Source: Methylotenera_A sp046598525 (GTDB lineage: Bacteria > Pseudomonadota > Gammaproteobacteria > Burkholderiales > Methylophilaceae). Taken from it: 64,000 nt of DNA. This document shows positions 52,413-60,789 of this stretch, piece by piece. The position numbers were made by a program, and so were the translations under genes. The notes beneath the pieces are model-generated. The model was not told the DNA's origin. It did not search any database and saw only the letters and a program-made list of their open reading frames with translations. The first letter of the stretch is position 1, and the number at the start of each line of letters is the position of its first letter. The stretch lies in the NCBI GenBank assembly GCA_046598525.1, contig JBKJIJ010000020.1, positions 186,001-250,000 of the forward strand, given 5' to 3'.

Positions 52413-54890
52413 TTAAATAGCCACAGACCGCACCTGTGCAATATCGGTTTGGCCTTGTAGCACTTTTGCAATGCCATCTTGCTTTAAAGTCCGCATGCCT
52501 GCACTCAGGGCACCTTCTAATAATTCGCTTACCAGTGCGCGGGTTTGAATAAGTTTTTTGATACGTGAAGTCACCACCATTAACTCGTGCAAGCCAATAC
52601 GGCCGCGGTAACCTGTGTGATTACAAGCATGGCAGCCTTTGGCTTTATATAGCTTAAATTGGCTTTTGCTAGTGTATTCAGATTGCCATTGATTCAGTAT
52701 TTCGGTGTGTACAAGGGTGGTGTCGTGGCAATATTCAAGCGCCAAATCTTCTATTTCTGATGGCTCTGCATCGTAAGATTCTTTGCATTGTGGGCACAAC
52801 GATTTAACCAAGCGCTGCGCCAAAACCGCTTGCAAGGCATCGGCAAAATTAAACGGATCCATGCCTAAATCCAGCAACCTAACCACGCTTTCTGCGGCGC
52901 TATTGGTATGCAATGTAGATAACACCAAATGCCCTGTTAACGATGCTTCAATTGCTACTTTGGTGGTTTCTTCATCGCGCATTTCACCCACCATAATCAC
53001 ATCTGGGTCGGCGCGCAAAAAGCTGCGCATGGCGGTTGCAAAAGTCCAGCCAATTTTGGGGTTAACTTGCACTTGGCGTAATCCCGCTTGGGTAATTTCA
53101 ACTGGGTCTTCCGCTGTCCAAATTTTACGTTTTGGCGAATTAATATAGCCCAGTAAAGAATGCAGCGTGGTGGTTTTGCCCGAACCAGTTGGGCCACACA
53201 CCAAAATAAGCCCATAAGGACGCTGCATTAATCTTTGCAAATCCACCAAAATAGTTTGCGCTAAACCCAGCTTTTCAATCGGCAATGGCTTGGTCGATGC
53301 CAACAAGCGCATCACAATATCTTCTAAATTATTATTGGTGGGAATAGTCGCCACGCGTAATTCAATTTTTGCTGGCCCAAATTGCTGAAAGTTAATTTTG
53401 CCATCTTGTGGCTTGCGGCGTTCAGAAATATCCAATTGCGCCATAATTTTAATGCGTGAAATCATGGCGTTACGTGCGTTTGCCGGAATCTCAAAATAGG
53501 GAATTAAAGTGCCATCTTTACGAAAACGCACGCGCGTATTTTGTTGGCCAGGGTAACTTTCAATATGAATATCCGATACGCCATCTTCATGCGCATCCAT
53601 AATCATTTTGTTGATTAATTGCACCAGCGTGTTGTCCGATTCGGCAATGGCTTCTTTGGGCTTTTCCATTTCAATGCTCTCACCGAATAATTTCTCATTC
53701 AGCTCACCCGCATCTAAACCGCCGCTAGAACTTAAACTTAGGCCAGTGCTTGAATTCTGGTGCAGGGCGTAATCACTCGCTTTTGATTGTCGGCTGGTAA
53801 ATTCCATTGGCATTGCAGGATCAATTTTGGCATAAAATTTGCCAATGGCCGATTGAATATCCTCACGCGAAGCCATGGCAGGCACAATTTTTTTCTGCGT
53901 GGTAAAGCGCAAAAAATCCAACGCTTTGATATCAAGCGGATTTTCTAATGCCACAATTAAAGTGGTTTCGTGCAAACAAAGCGGCATTAACATGTACTTG
54001 CGCGCCACCGCTTCGCTCACCATTCTAATGGCGTTTAAATCAAAATTAAACTGGGTAAGCCCAACAAACGGAATGCCCATTTTCTTGGCCAGCACACCCT
54101 TAAGCGTGCGCTCATCAATCACATCCATTCTGACTAATATTTGGCCAAGCTGCACATTGCGATTATCTTTTTGCTTAGATAATCCCTCTTCTAGCTGCTC
54201 TTGGGTGATTAAATTAAGCTGTAATAATGCCTCACCCAATTTAAGAATGGGCTGGCTTTCTTGATATTTAATGGCGTTATCCAGTTGCTCACTGGAAATA
54301 ATTTGGTGCTCAGCCAAGTAATCGCCAATTTTTTGCTTACGCAATTCTTGCTGTTGAATTAAGGCCGCGTCAATTTCGGCTTTGCTGGCTAGTCTTTCAT
54401 CAATCAGAATCTCACCAATTTTTAAGCCAATTTGGTAGTTGGCAATGGCCTGATGCGGAATAAAACTGCGGATAATTTTGTCATCTGTGCTGGGTAAAAA
54501 TAGATAAAGTCCTAAAGCCGTATTAGAAAAGCCAATGGTTTCACCGTTGATTATTTCCTTATCGGTAAACTCTACATGGTAGGGCTGGCGCTCAGAAGCA
54601 GGAAACATCACCTCGGCACGCGATTCAAGCGAGGTAATTTGTTTTTTTAAATACAGCGCCTTAACTAAACGAATGCTTTTAATTTCATCCAGATGAATGG
54701 TTTGATTGGTTTCGTTATGCGTGTGCAAAAACACAATGCTGGATTCTTTTGGCAAAAATTGAATCAGCTCACCCAAAACCTTGGTTCCGTCACGCCTATA
54801 AACCAAACATGTTTCAGATTCGCTTAAATCGTCATCGTGCGTAAAGTTAAAGTAATTAGGCGTTGGCCATTCAAATCCCGCTTTGTTCAT
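52413..54890 (-). CDS. GspE/PilB-type secretion ATPase with MshEN repeats
   Basis: 825 residues, about 250 longer than a usual GspE. Residues about 1-160 are an unassigned N-terminal domain. Residues about 165-290 hold four tandem MshEN-like repeats (KIGEILIDERLASKAEIDAA, KIGDYLAEHQIISSEQLDNA, KLGEALLQLNLITQEQLEEG, QLGQILVRMDVIDERTLKGV); in MshE such repeats bind c-di-GMP. The ATPase core has Walker A GPTGSGKTTTLHSLL, Asp and His boxes, Walker B DPDVIMVGEMRDEETT, and the zinc site CPQC...CHAC. It powers a type II secretion or type IV pilus machine; no partner genes are nearby. Start ATG at 54890. Confidence 0.85.
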   Translation of the reverse strand: MNKAGFEWPTPNYFNFTHDDDLSESETCLVYRRDGTKVLGELIQFLPKESSIVFLHTHNETNQTIHLDEIKSIRLVKALYLKKQITSLESRAEVMFPASERQPYHVEFTDKEIINGETIGFSNTALGLYLFLPSTDDKIIRSFIPHQAIANYQIGLKIGEILIDERLASKAEIDAALIQQQELRKQKIGDYLAEHQIISSEQLDNAIKYQESQPILKLGEALLQLNLITQEQLEEGLSKQKDNRNVQLGQILVRMDVIDERTLKGVLAKKMGIPFVGLTQFNFDLNAIRMVSEAVARKYMLMPLCLHETTLIVALENPLDIKALDFLRFTTQKKIVPAMASREDIQSAIGKFYAKIDPAMPMEFTSRQSKASDYALHQNSSTGLSLSSSGGLDAGELNEKLFGESIEMEKPKEAIAESDNTLVQLINKMIMDAHEDGVSDIHIESYPGQQNTRVRFRKDGTLIPYFEIPANARNAMISRIKIMAQLDISERRKPQDGKINFQQFGPAKIELRVATIPTNNNLEDIVMRLLASTKPLPIEKLGLAQTILVDLQRLMQRPYGLILVCGPTGSGKTTTLHSLLGYINSPKRKIWTAEDPVEITQAGLRQVQVNPKIGWTFATAMRSFLRADPDVIMVGEMRDEETTKVAIEASLTGHLVLSTLHTNSAAESVVRLLDLGMDPFNFADALQAVLAQRLVKSLCPQCKESYDAEPSEIEDLALEYCHDTTLVHTEILNQWQSEYTSKSQFKLYKAKGCHACNHTGYRGRIGLHELMVVTSRIKKLIQTRALVSELLEGALSAGMRTLKQDGIAKVLQGQTDIAQVRSVAI

Positions 54891-55065
54891 GCTGCCGGCT
54901 TTCTAGTATACAAATTATTAGCGTGCGTAGTTTGTTATAGGCCTATTACATGTACATTACAATCGATGCTTACATTTATCTGGTCATTGGTAGTGAGATT
55001 ATTTCGGCAACACAAGTCGGCAAGCGTGATTTCAAACACGCCGCCTTATTGGATGAGTTAAAGCG

Positions 55066-55971
55066 CTAGGTTTTAAGTGTGTGATTAAAAAAGGCAATGG
55101 TACGTTGCCAAGCCAGTTTGGCGGCCGCTTCATCAAAACGTGGCGTGGTATCGTTATTAAAACCATGCTCAACGCCAGCATAAATATGCGCTTCATATTG
55201 AATTTTTGCGGCTTTTAGTGCCGCTTCATAATTGGGCCAAGCCGCATTTACGCGCTCATCTTTTTCGGCAAAATGCAGTAATAATGGCGCCTTAATATTT
55301 GGCACGTTTTCTAACATTGGCGCGCCGCCATAAAACGGCACGGCAGCGTTTAAATCAGCCACGCGCGTGGCCAGCATATTGGCAATGGCACCGCCATAGC
55401 AAAAGCCCACCACGCCAGATTTGCCATTAGTATTAGGTAAATTTTTAGCAAAACGATGCGCCGCAATAAAATCTTCTTGCGATTTTGCCTGATCCAGCTT
55501 GGGGAATAATTCGCGCGCTTTGTCTTCATCACCAGGGTAGCCGCCTAGCGCAAACAGCGCATCGGGCGCAAATGCGATAAAATTATCCAACGCTAAACGC
55601 CTAGCAATATCTTCAATATGCGGATTAAGCCCTCTATTTTCATGCACCACCAACACAACAGGCAACTTGCATTGCGCTTGCGCCGGCTTAACCAAATAAC
55701 CGCGACCTTTGCCATAACCCAGCGGCGAATCAAATTCTACATATTGCGCTTGAATACGCTTATCGTTAGGCGCCACCTGCTGCGCTTGTGCAAATTGTGG
55801 GCTTAACGCGCTTAATAAGCCCGCTGCCGTCATGCCGCCAATACTGGCAAATTTAGCCGCATTTTTTAAAAACTCACGCCTGTCTAAATCACCATGAACA
55901 TATTGATCAAACAGCCCAAGCACCTCTGGGTCAAAATCACTTGCTTTAAATTCTGGTTTGTTGATAGACAT
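55066..55971 (-). CDS. Tat-exported dienelactone hydrolase family protein
   Basis: 301 residues. The twin-arginine signal DRREFLKNAAKFASIGGMTA lies at about 30-50, preceded by a cytoplasmic lead of 29 residues. The hydrolase domain has the nucleophile Cys in VVGFCYGGAIAN, then Asp (AEKDERVNAAW) and His (GVEHGFNND). Hydrolyses lactone or ester bonds; the native substrate is unknown. Monocistronic. Its last bases overlap nothing credible on the + strand. Confidence 0.88.
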   Translation of the reverse strand: MSINKPEFKASDFDPEVLGLFDQYVHGDLDRREFLKNAAKFASIGGMTAAGLLSALSPQFAQAQQVAPNDKRIQAQYVEFDSPLGYGKGRGYLVKPAQAQCKLPVVLVVHENRGLNPHIEDIARRLALDNFIAFAPDALFALGGYPGDEDKARELFPKLDQAKSQEDFIAAHRFAKNLPNTNGKSGVVGFCYGGAIANMLATRVADLNAAVPFYGGAPMLENVPNIKAPLLLHFAEKDERVNAAWPNYEAALKAAKIQYEAHIYAGVEHGFNNDTTPRFDEAAAKLAWQRTIAFFNHTLKT

Positions 55972-56357
55972 AGTTAAACCTTTATTTATAAATTCACGTA
56001 CTTATTTTAGGATTTATTTAATAATGCGTTAATGTTTCTGTTCGCCTATACCCGCTAGCATCTGGTACAAATTGGCTAAAACTCAGAAGCGTTAAAAAAT
56101 GCACGCAATTAATCTATCTGGTGATATACGCTTTAAAGTAAAACTTGCATTGAATTGTCAACTCAATAAGCATTAAGTTCAGTTTTTATCGCCCGATACT
56201 GTAGGCCAGTGCTTGATAAAGCAGATTCGCAGCGTGAAATTAAAACGCTTATTTAGCTTAGCTTGAGCAAGATGTTTAATCAGCCTATTAGGTGCTTAAA
56301 GCCACTAATATAGGCATTAAGTAGCTTAACGTTTTTACATTTATTTTAAATAGCCTA
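55972..56357. other. Non-coding stretch after the RiPP-like locus
   Basis: 386 bases between the hydrolase start and the last peptide gene. AT-rich, with short repeats (gctta..., cattaag...) but no clear terminator, gene or operator. Confidence 0.5.
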
Positions 56358-56633
56358 TCAACACCTGCTAATTCCGCAACGTAATGGGGGCCAACCAAAT
56401 TTTGTAGCACAGCAGGCTTTCCAGGTGCCTAGCTTTGGTACGGCAAAACATTTTCGCCCAAATACGGGGATGTTAACGCACCATTTTCCGCCGCCAACAC
56501 GCAAGCAAGGTGTGCAAAATGAGGCTTGAGGATACAGCCCTTGAGGTAACAGGAAATGTTGAGTCAGATAAGTTTCTTGAAAGGTACCTGCGTGCATGAT
56601 TCGCTCAACGGCGTTTTGTTTTGGTAATAGCAT
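56358..56633 (-). CDS. Candidate RiPP precursor peptide 3 (eight Cys)
   Basis: 91 residues, AGGAG ten bases before the ATG. Residues 1-20 (MLLPKQNAVERIMHAGTFQE) are the leader shared with the peptide at 56775: 14 of 20 positions are identical. Residues 21-32 end in FLLPQG, matching GLLPSG of precursor 2. The core (about 33-91) has eight cysteines (40, 43, 52, 62, 74, 75, 86, 91), many Gly, Pro and Trp, no acidic residue, and is basic (SFCTPCLRVGGGKWC, KACCATKFGWPPLRCG). Conserved leader plus diverged core is the mark of a ribosomal natural-product precursor. Last gene of the protease-led run. Confidence 0.7.
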   Translation of the reverse strand: MLLPKQNAVERIMHAGTFQETYLTQHFLLPQGLYPQASFCTPCLRVGGGKWCVNIPVFGRKCFAVPKLGTWKACCATKFGWPPLRCGISRC

Positions 56634-56700
56634 GACTTTCTCCTAGAATTTCATATTAGCTTTTATCAATAAGTCGTAAATTTGTAAGGCTATAAAATCA

Positions 56701-56740
56701 GCGTAGTCTGATACCGTAAGGTTTTGATTTCAAACTACGC
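56701..56740. terminator. Inverted repeat between precursor genes
   Basis: Arms gcgtagtctga (56701-56711) and tcaaactacgc (56730-56740), ten of eleven bases pair, 18-base loop, no T run. It could slow or process the transcript between precursors 2 and 3. Confidence 0.4.
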
Positions 56741-56774
56741 CTTAGAGGAGGTATATCCTCGTATGGTACAGAAC

Positions 56775-56966
56775 TTAAATCCGGCAGACCGTTCCAGTAC
56801 AAGCATTTCGGCATGCTCTTCTTAGAAAGCCTGGCCAGCTAGGAAGGCGCTTGCACGCTGTATAACAAAGTGCACAGGCGATGCCTGATGGGAGTAAACC
56901 GCTCGATTCTTGATAAGCACCAGCGTGGTTAATTCTTTCAATGGCACTATTTTTTGGTAATAGCAT
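56775..56966 (-). CDS. Candidate RiPP precursor peptide 2 (six Cys)
   Basis: 63 residues, AAAGGAAA before the ATG. Leader MLLPKNSAIERINHAGAYQE shared with precursor 3, then SSGLLPSG. The core (about 29-63) has six cysteines (31, 34, 38, 52, 56, 61), is Arg-rich and has no acidic residue (ACALCYTACKRLPSWPG, RRACRNACTGTVCRI). The three-plus-three cysteine grouping around LPSWPG would suit thioether or disulfide rings. Confidence 0.7.
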   Translation of the reverse strand: MLLPKNSAIERINHAGAYQESSGLLPSGIACALCYTACKRLPSWPGFLRRACRNACTGTVCRI

Positions 56967-57056
56967 GATTAATTTCCTTTATATAAAATAAATGGTTTTG
57001 ATTGCAGATTTTTGCTTGTAAATGCAATCGTTTCAATTGGTTTTGTTGATTAAAGC

Positions 57057-57248
57057 CTATTCACTTTCATTGCTGTAATCTTCGCCACCTTGTTCGTCTT
57101 CACCACCGTGTTCACCTTCACCTTCTGCCTCATCATTTCCTTCATATTCACTGGGTAAAATGCCAGCGGCTTCAAAATTTCGCAGTCCCTTAAATGGTTG
57201 AGATTTCCTAAGTCGATGAATTGGTAGGGTTTGCATTGGTATAAACAT
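57057..57248 (-). CDS. Candidate RiPP precursor peptide 1 (acidic tail)
   Basis: 63 residues from the ATG at 57248, AGGAG five bases upstream; a longer reading to 57299 has no ribosome site. The first half is basic (MQTLPIHRLRKSQPFKGLRN), then EAAGILPSEYEGNDE, then an E/G-rich tail (EGEGEHGGEDEQGGED). The ILPS segment matches the LLP[SQ] of the other two peptides. EYEGNDE resembles the AYDGE-type C-terminal signal that PatG recognises in cyanobactin precursors. No cysteine. It could be a substrate with an unusual core, or an accessory peptide. First small gene after the protease, 81 bases away. Confidence 0.6.
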   Translation of the reverse strand: MFIPMQTLPIHRLRKSQPFKGLRNFEAAGILPSEYEGNDEAEGEGEHGGEDEQGGEDYSNESE

Positions 57249-57329
57249 AGATACTCCTTTAAGTTTAAACAGCACTTTCGTGCAACGACTAACGGTCACT
57301 GCTAAGCTTGTGTTACAAAACTCCCTAGA

Positions 57330-59366
57330 TTAACGGACTGACCATTCACGGATTTCGCCAATTAATACAGGAACAATGTCACTCACATCAACAGTAAAAC
57401 GATAGGCTCTTCGCGCTTCTTCAAGCATTTTTTTAGGATTGAAGAAGTACAGCACCACGTCCCAGCAATCAGAATCGGTGCGGCAGATGGGACTACGAGT
57501 CACTTCAATTTGGTCTAACTGCATACTATTATTAACAGCTCTTTCAAAAATACGCTCTATTTGAAAAGCATTCGTTGCGGCAAAATTCAAAGCACGATCA
57601 CTATGCTCAACACCTAGGTTTCTAATTTCATAATAGACACGATCTAGGAAATTTGTCATGCCATCCATTTTATTGCGATATTTTTCAGAGTCTTCAGGCT
57701 TGCCGACGCAAGCTTCAATAAAAGCCTTAGTCGTCCAGTTATACATGCCACGAATTTCTGGCACCAAAACAGGAATGTTTTGACCTGACGATAAGCGTAT
57801 AGACCCATCAATATAGCCAGGAATTGAAACGCGTTCTGCGCGTTGATCTGGATTTACTTGATCTGACAGGAACTGACGTAACCGATCAAATATATGCATC
57901 GCAAAAGGACCATCAGCACGAATAGCATAAAGTGGCATAGCATCTAGATTTAGAGTCCAAATGATTGACGATGCGGCATAGGGTTTTTCGGTCAGATAAT
58001 CAAGTAAATCTGAAGTGCCAACCGCTGGTGTTAGTAATGTTCCGATATTTGCGCCACTACCAATATCGGCGGCAATCGCATCAAATCTGGCTTGCGTGCC
58101 AAAATCGTAACTAATGGTACCCAAGGCATAAACCAATTGAACGCGATCTTCAGCAGCGGCATTTTTTTGACAAGAGCAATCCCCACCAGCAGACGAAGGC
58201 GAAATTTGTCCTTGTTGATTCGGCAAATTTTGAGCTTGATAAGATTGTGCGGGTGTAGCGGCTTCATACCGTTGTGTATTAAAGCTAGGTTGCAGATGGT
58301 GTACGAGTGAATCATCTTGCCAAGACTCCGAGCGATAGGGTATCTTGATCTTATTGCTTATTAAATCCAACCCCGCAGGAAGTATCTCTGAAGAGGGCGC
58401 TTCAGAAGTAATAGTTGTGTTTGAATCAGTCATGAGAGAAGCTCCTGAAAAGAAATGATTAAGGGCGCTGCGACAATCTAAGACACCAGCCAGATAGCGC
58501 AGACATTTATCTGGATTGGCTTGTAGGCAAGGTTGTGCTGATTGCAGTAGCAATTTACGAATGTCGAGCGTATTTACCTTGATGTTTTTTATAAGGCCCA
58601 AACTTAGAAACAGGCCCACTACACCAGCGACTAATGGTGCGGCGAATGAGGTGCCAGATTGTTTGGCATAGCCGCCGCCTGAAAGGGCGACAGTTAAATT
58701 TTCGCCAGGTGCGAGCAAGCCATTTTGACGGTACAAATTGCCAAAATTACTAAATTGGGCAGGCTTTCCAGCGGTATTTAATGCACCAACCGTCAATACT
58801 TCAGGCATTGCAGCCGGAATATGCAGGCAGTTGCAACCATCGTTGCCTGCCGCCGAAATAATCAACACTCCTGCCTCAACACAACGCTTAATGGCGGATG
58901 CTAGCAGGGCGCTCGGTTGTCCATTGGTTGAACGCTCTCCCGCGCTAATATTAATAATGTGCGCGCCATTTACTCTAGCTAAATCAATCGCTTGAGCCAA
59001 AATAGATTGCGATGCCGGTGTAATTTGACCGAAGTTAGACGAAGCATCATGAAAAATTGGGATTATTAAACCTTTACAGCGCGGGGCGATGCCAAACAAA
59101 TGCCCCTGCTCATGTTGCCCAAAAATGAGACTGGCCACTTGCGTACCATGCGAGCAAGCGCTTGCCTGATGGCTTTGACATTGCGTATCTTGTTTATTCG
59201 CTAGTGGAATAAGCTGTAAAGATGCGCCTTTTAGATTAGGGTGATCAAGGTTTACAGGGCCATCAAGCAATGCAATAACAATGCGTGGGTCGCCTTTAGT
59301 CAATTGCCATAAAGGCTCAACTTCCAAATGCGGAATCTTGGGTGAAAATTTCTGTAAGCTCATCAT
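57330..59366 (-). CDS. PatA/PatG-like maturation protease (subtilisin plus PatG C-terminal domain)
   Basis: 678 residues. Residues about 10-300 are an S8 subtilisin with the triad Asp35 (ALLDGPVNLDHP), His73 (ACSHGTQVASLIFG) and Ser240 (SGTSFAAPLVAG), and oxyanion Asn175 (SAAGNDG). The sequence around the triad (DGPVNLDHP, GIAPRCKGLIIPIF) is that of cyanobactin PatA/PatG proteases. After a Gln/Ser-rich linker and CSCQ, residues about 415-678 match the PatG/PatA C-terminal domain (VYALGTISYDFGTQARFDAI, final YRFTVDVSDIVPVLIGEIRE, WSVR). In cyanobactin pathways these enzymes cleave the leader and cyclise the core. No signal peptide. It leads a unit with three small peptide genes. Confidence 0.85.
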   Translation of the reverse strand: MMSLQKFSPKIPHLEVEPLWQLTKGDPRIVIALLDGPVNLDHPNLKGASLQLIPLANKQDTQCQSHQASACSHGTQVASLIFGQHEQGHLFGIAPRCKGLIIPIFHDASSNFGQITPASQSILAQAIDLARVNGAHIINISAGERSTNGQPSALLASAIKRCVEAGVLIISAAGNDGCNCLHIPAAMPEVLTVGALNTAGKPAQFSNFGNLYRQNGLLAPGENLTVALSGGGYAKQSGTSFAAPLVAGVVGLFLSLGLIKNIKVNTLDIRKLLLQSAQPCLQANPDKCLRYLAGVLDCRSALNHFFSGASLMTDSNTTITSEAPSSEILPAGLDLISNKIKIPYRSESWQDDSLVHHLQPSFNTQRYEAATPAQSYQAQNLPNQQGQISPSSAGGDCSCQKNAAAEDRVQLVYALGTISYDFGTQARFDAIAADIGSGANIGTLLTPAVGTSDLLDYLTEKPYAASSIIWTLNLDAMPLYAIRADGPFAMHIFDRLRQFLSDQVNPDQRAERVSIPGYIDGSIRLSSGQNIPVLVPEIRGMYNWTTKAFIEACVGKPEDSEKYRNKMDGMTNFLDRVYYEIRNLGVEHSDRALNFAATNAFQIERIFERAVNNSMQLDQIEVTRSPICRTDSDCWDVVLYFFNPKKMLEEARRAYRFTVDVSDIVPVLIGEIREWSVR

Positions 59367-59475
59367 CGCTTACACCCTTTAACGTAAGATATTTAAGCTT
59401 TAGGTTACAGGGGGGTGTTAGTTGGCTCAATACTGCAAATGCATACATTTGCTTAGATAATTTATTCAGGTGCTT

Positions 59476-59491
59476 CGATAAATTCGTATCG
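59476..59491. promoter_or_regulatory. Inverted repeat CGATA-N6-TATCG
   Basis: Five-base arms with a 6-base spacer, 110 bases upstream of the protease start and the only clear symmetry in the 372-base gap (59367-59738). Candidate operator for the RiPP-like unit. Confidence 0.35.
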
Positions 59492-59738
59492 TAAATCCGT
59501 CACTTAATATTTGATTTTATAAAGAAATCACCCGCTTAAGCGCATAAAGGCGTGCAATCACACTTTGCGTCAATTCTCACTGTTCTGAAATAAACACACC
59601 ATCGACAACAGTCAGAAAATTCCTACTGTACATTCAGCTTTCATCCAATTTTGTCTCATTATTTATCGCGCTAAACTTTTTTGAAATTATTTCACTATCT
59701 GTAATTAATCAACTAAATACAAATGATTGGAGACTCGA

Positions 59739-59828
59739 ATGAACGAAAGCATATTGGTAGCAGCCGTAATAATAGCAACTGGCTTTATGGCGGGTTCGCT
59801 TGGGTTTGCACTGGGAATGATTTTTTAA
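59739..59828 (+). CDS. Microprotein, single membrane segment (family member 2)
   Basis: 29 residues. GGAGA six bases before the ATG. MNESILVAAVIIATGFMAGS followed by LGFALGMIF, the sister of the protein at 47972. The whole peptide is one membrane helix with A/G-rich faces. Such short proteins often bind and tune larger membrane complexes; the partner is unknown. A terminator follows at 59964. Confidence 0.65.
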   Translation: MNESILVAAVIIATGFMAGSLGFALGMIF

Positions 59829-59963
59829 TTAGTGTTTTAAAGCGCTTATTTTATGAATCACACTTAAGGTTAAAAATAATTGACACAACATTAGTCAGAA
59901 AATATTGACCTATTTTTAAGAGTTCAATCTTGCACAGTTGAATGTTTTACGATGAAATTTTAG

Positions 59964-60002
59964 GCAAAAAAAAGAGCCAGGCTAATAAGCTTGGCTCTTT
60001 AA
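59964..60002. terminator. Bidirectional terminator
   Basis: Stem aaagagcca/tggctcttt with A and T runs on both sides, between the microprotein (+) and the small membrane protein (-). Confidence 0.85.
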
Positions 60003-60125
60003 TATCGGTACAACCGTTGAAACGCTAAAGATAAATTACCAGTATGTTTCTGTAAAAATCATAACAGCGCCCAAAACGCTAAACCCTAAATTAAGTTAGA
60101 TTTGTTGGGCTTGTGAGATTAAAAA

Positions 60126-60311
60126 CTAAATATTCAAACTAGGTAGATAACCACTTGGGATAACGCCAAAAGCCGACAAGATAATTATAATTAATAAAAC
60201 GATGAATAAAACTCTAACAATTTGTGCCACCGGTGCTGGTAAAGGCAACATGCCCACCAACCACCAAATTAAACCAAATACCACTAAATACACGATTAAA
60301 TTAACTATCAT
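60126..60311 (-). CDS. Small membrane protein (Thivi_2564-like)
   Basis: 61 residues. Two hydrophobic helices (LIVYLVVFGLIWWLVGMLPL and IVRVLFIVLLIIIILSAFGV), the first with the FGLIWWLVGMLP motif of the Thivi_2564-type membrane proteins. GGAAAG lies upstream of the ATG. Function unknown. A CRP-geometry repeat lies about 240 bases upstream. Confidence 0.65.
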   Translation of the reverse strand: MIVNLIVYLVVFGLIWWLVGMLPLPAPVAQIVRVLFIVLLIIIILSAFGVIPSGYLPSLNI

Positions 60312-60789
60312 ATCTTTTTCACTTTCCTCAGAATCTTAAAATTAGAAATTACACGACCAATGTTGTTATTACGTCCAAACAGAATCAGGCTATTACTGGC
60401 TATAGCTGTTAATTCACCAACATCGTTATGCGTAACTAAGCTGTAATATAGCTTATTACAAGTTTGTAAGGGTTAATTAATAGCCAGAAACGGGCTTTTA
60501 ATAAGATGAGTCAGAAAACTTTACGAATTTCTAAAACGGCTATCAATTAATGTAACTTATCGTACATACAAATTAATCCAAGTAGCATAAATTTTGGGCT
60601 GTGTATTTTAAAAATTATTTTTTAGATTTGCGCTAGTAATCTTGTCCTTAAAGCTAGCAGCAACTGGATGCTAAGAGTTTGTATGGATTCAGGTTAAATC
60701 GAAAATTAAATCTAGTTTTACATAAAAAAGCTCTCTGATTTACGTTATGGCCATCACATCAGCAAGCATTTATTTATTCGGAGAATCAA
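60312..60789. other. 478-base intergenic stretch with CRP-geometry site G
   Basis: Contains GTAA-CTTATC-GTACATA (60549-60568) and an inverted repeat gctgtaatatagc near 60440. Otherwise AT-rich with no gene. Serves the membrane protein (-) and lipid kinase operon (+). Confidence 0.5.
60549..60568. promoter_or_regulatory. CRP-geometry inverted repeat, site G
   Basis: GTAA-CTTATC-GTAC, 6-base spacer, the weakest of the set. Confidence 0.3.

Noticed and set aside
54950..55069. 39-codon + frame between the ATPase and hydrolase genes
   Set aside because: No ribosome site; overlaps the hydrolase stop. Some resemblance to a truncated conserved tail (HAALLDELKR) but too little to support a gene.
56358..57248. 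Peptide genes as toxin-antitoxin or bacteriocin immunity pair
   Set aside because: No antitoxin-like DNA-binding domain or immunity protein. The shared leader and the PatG-type protease fit a RiPP better.
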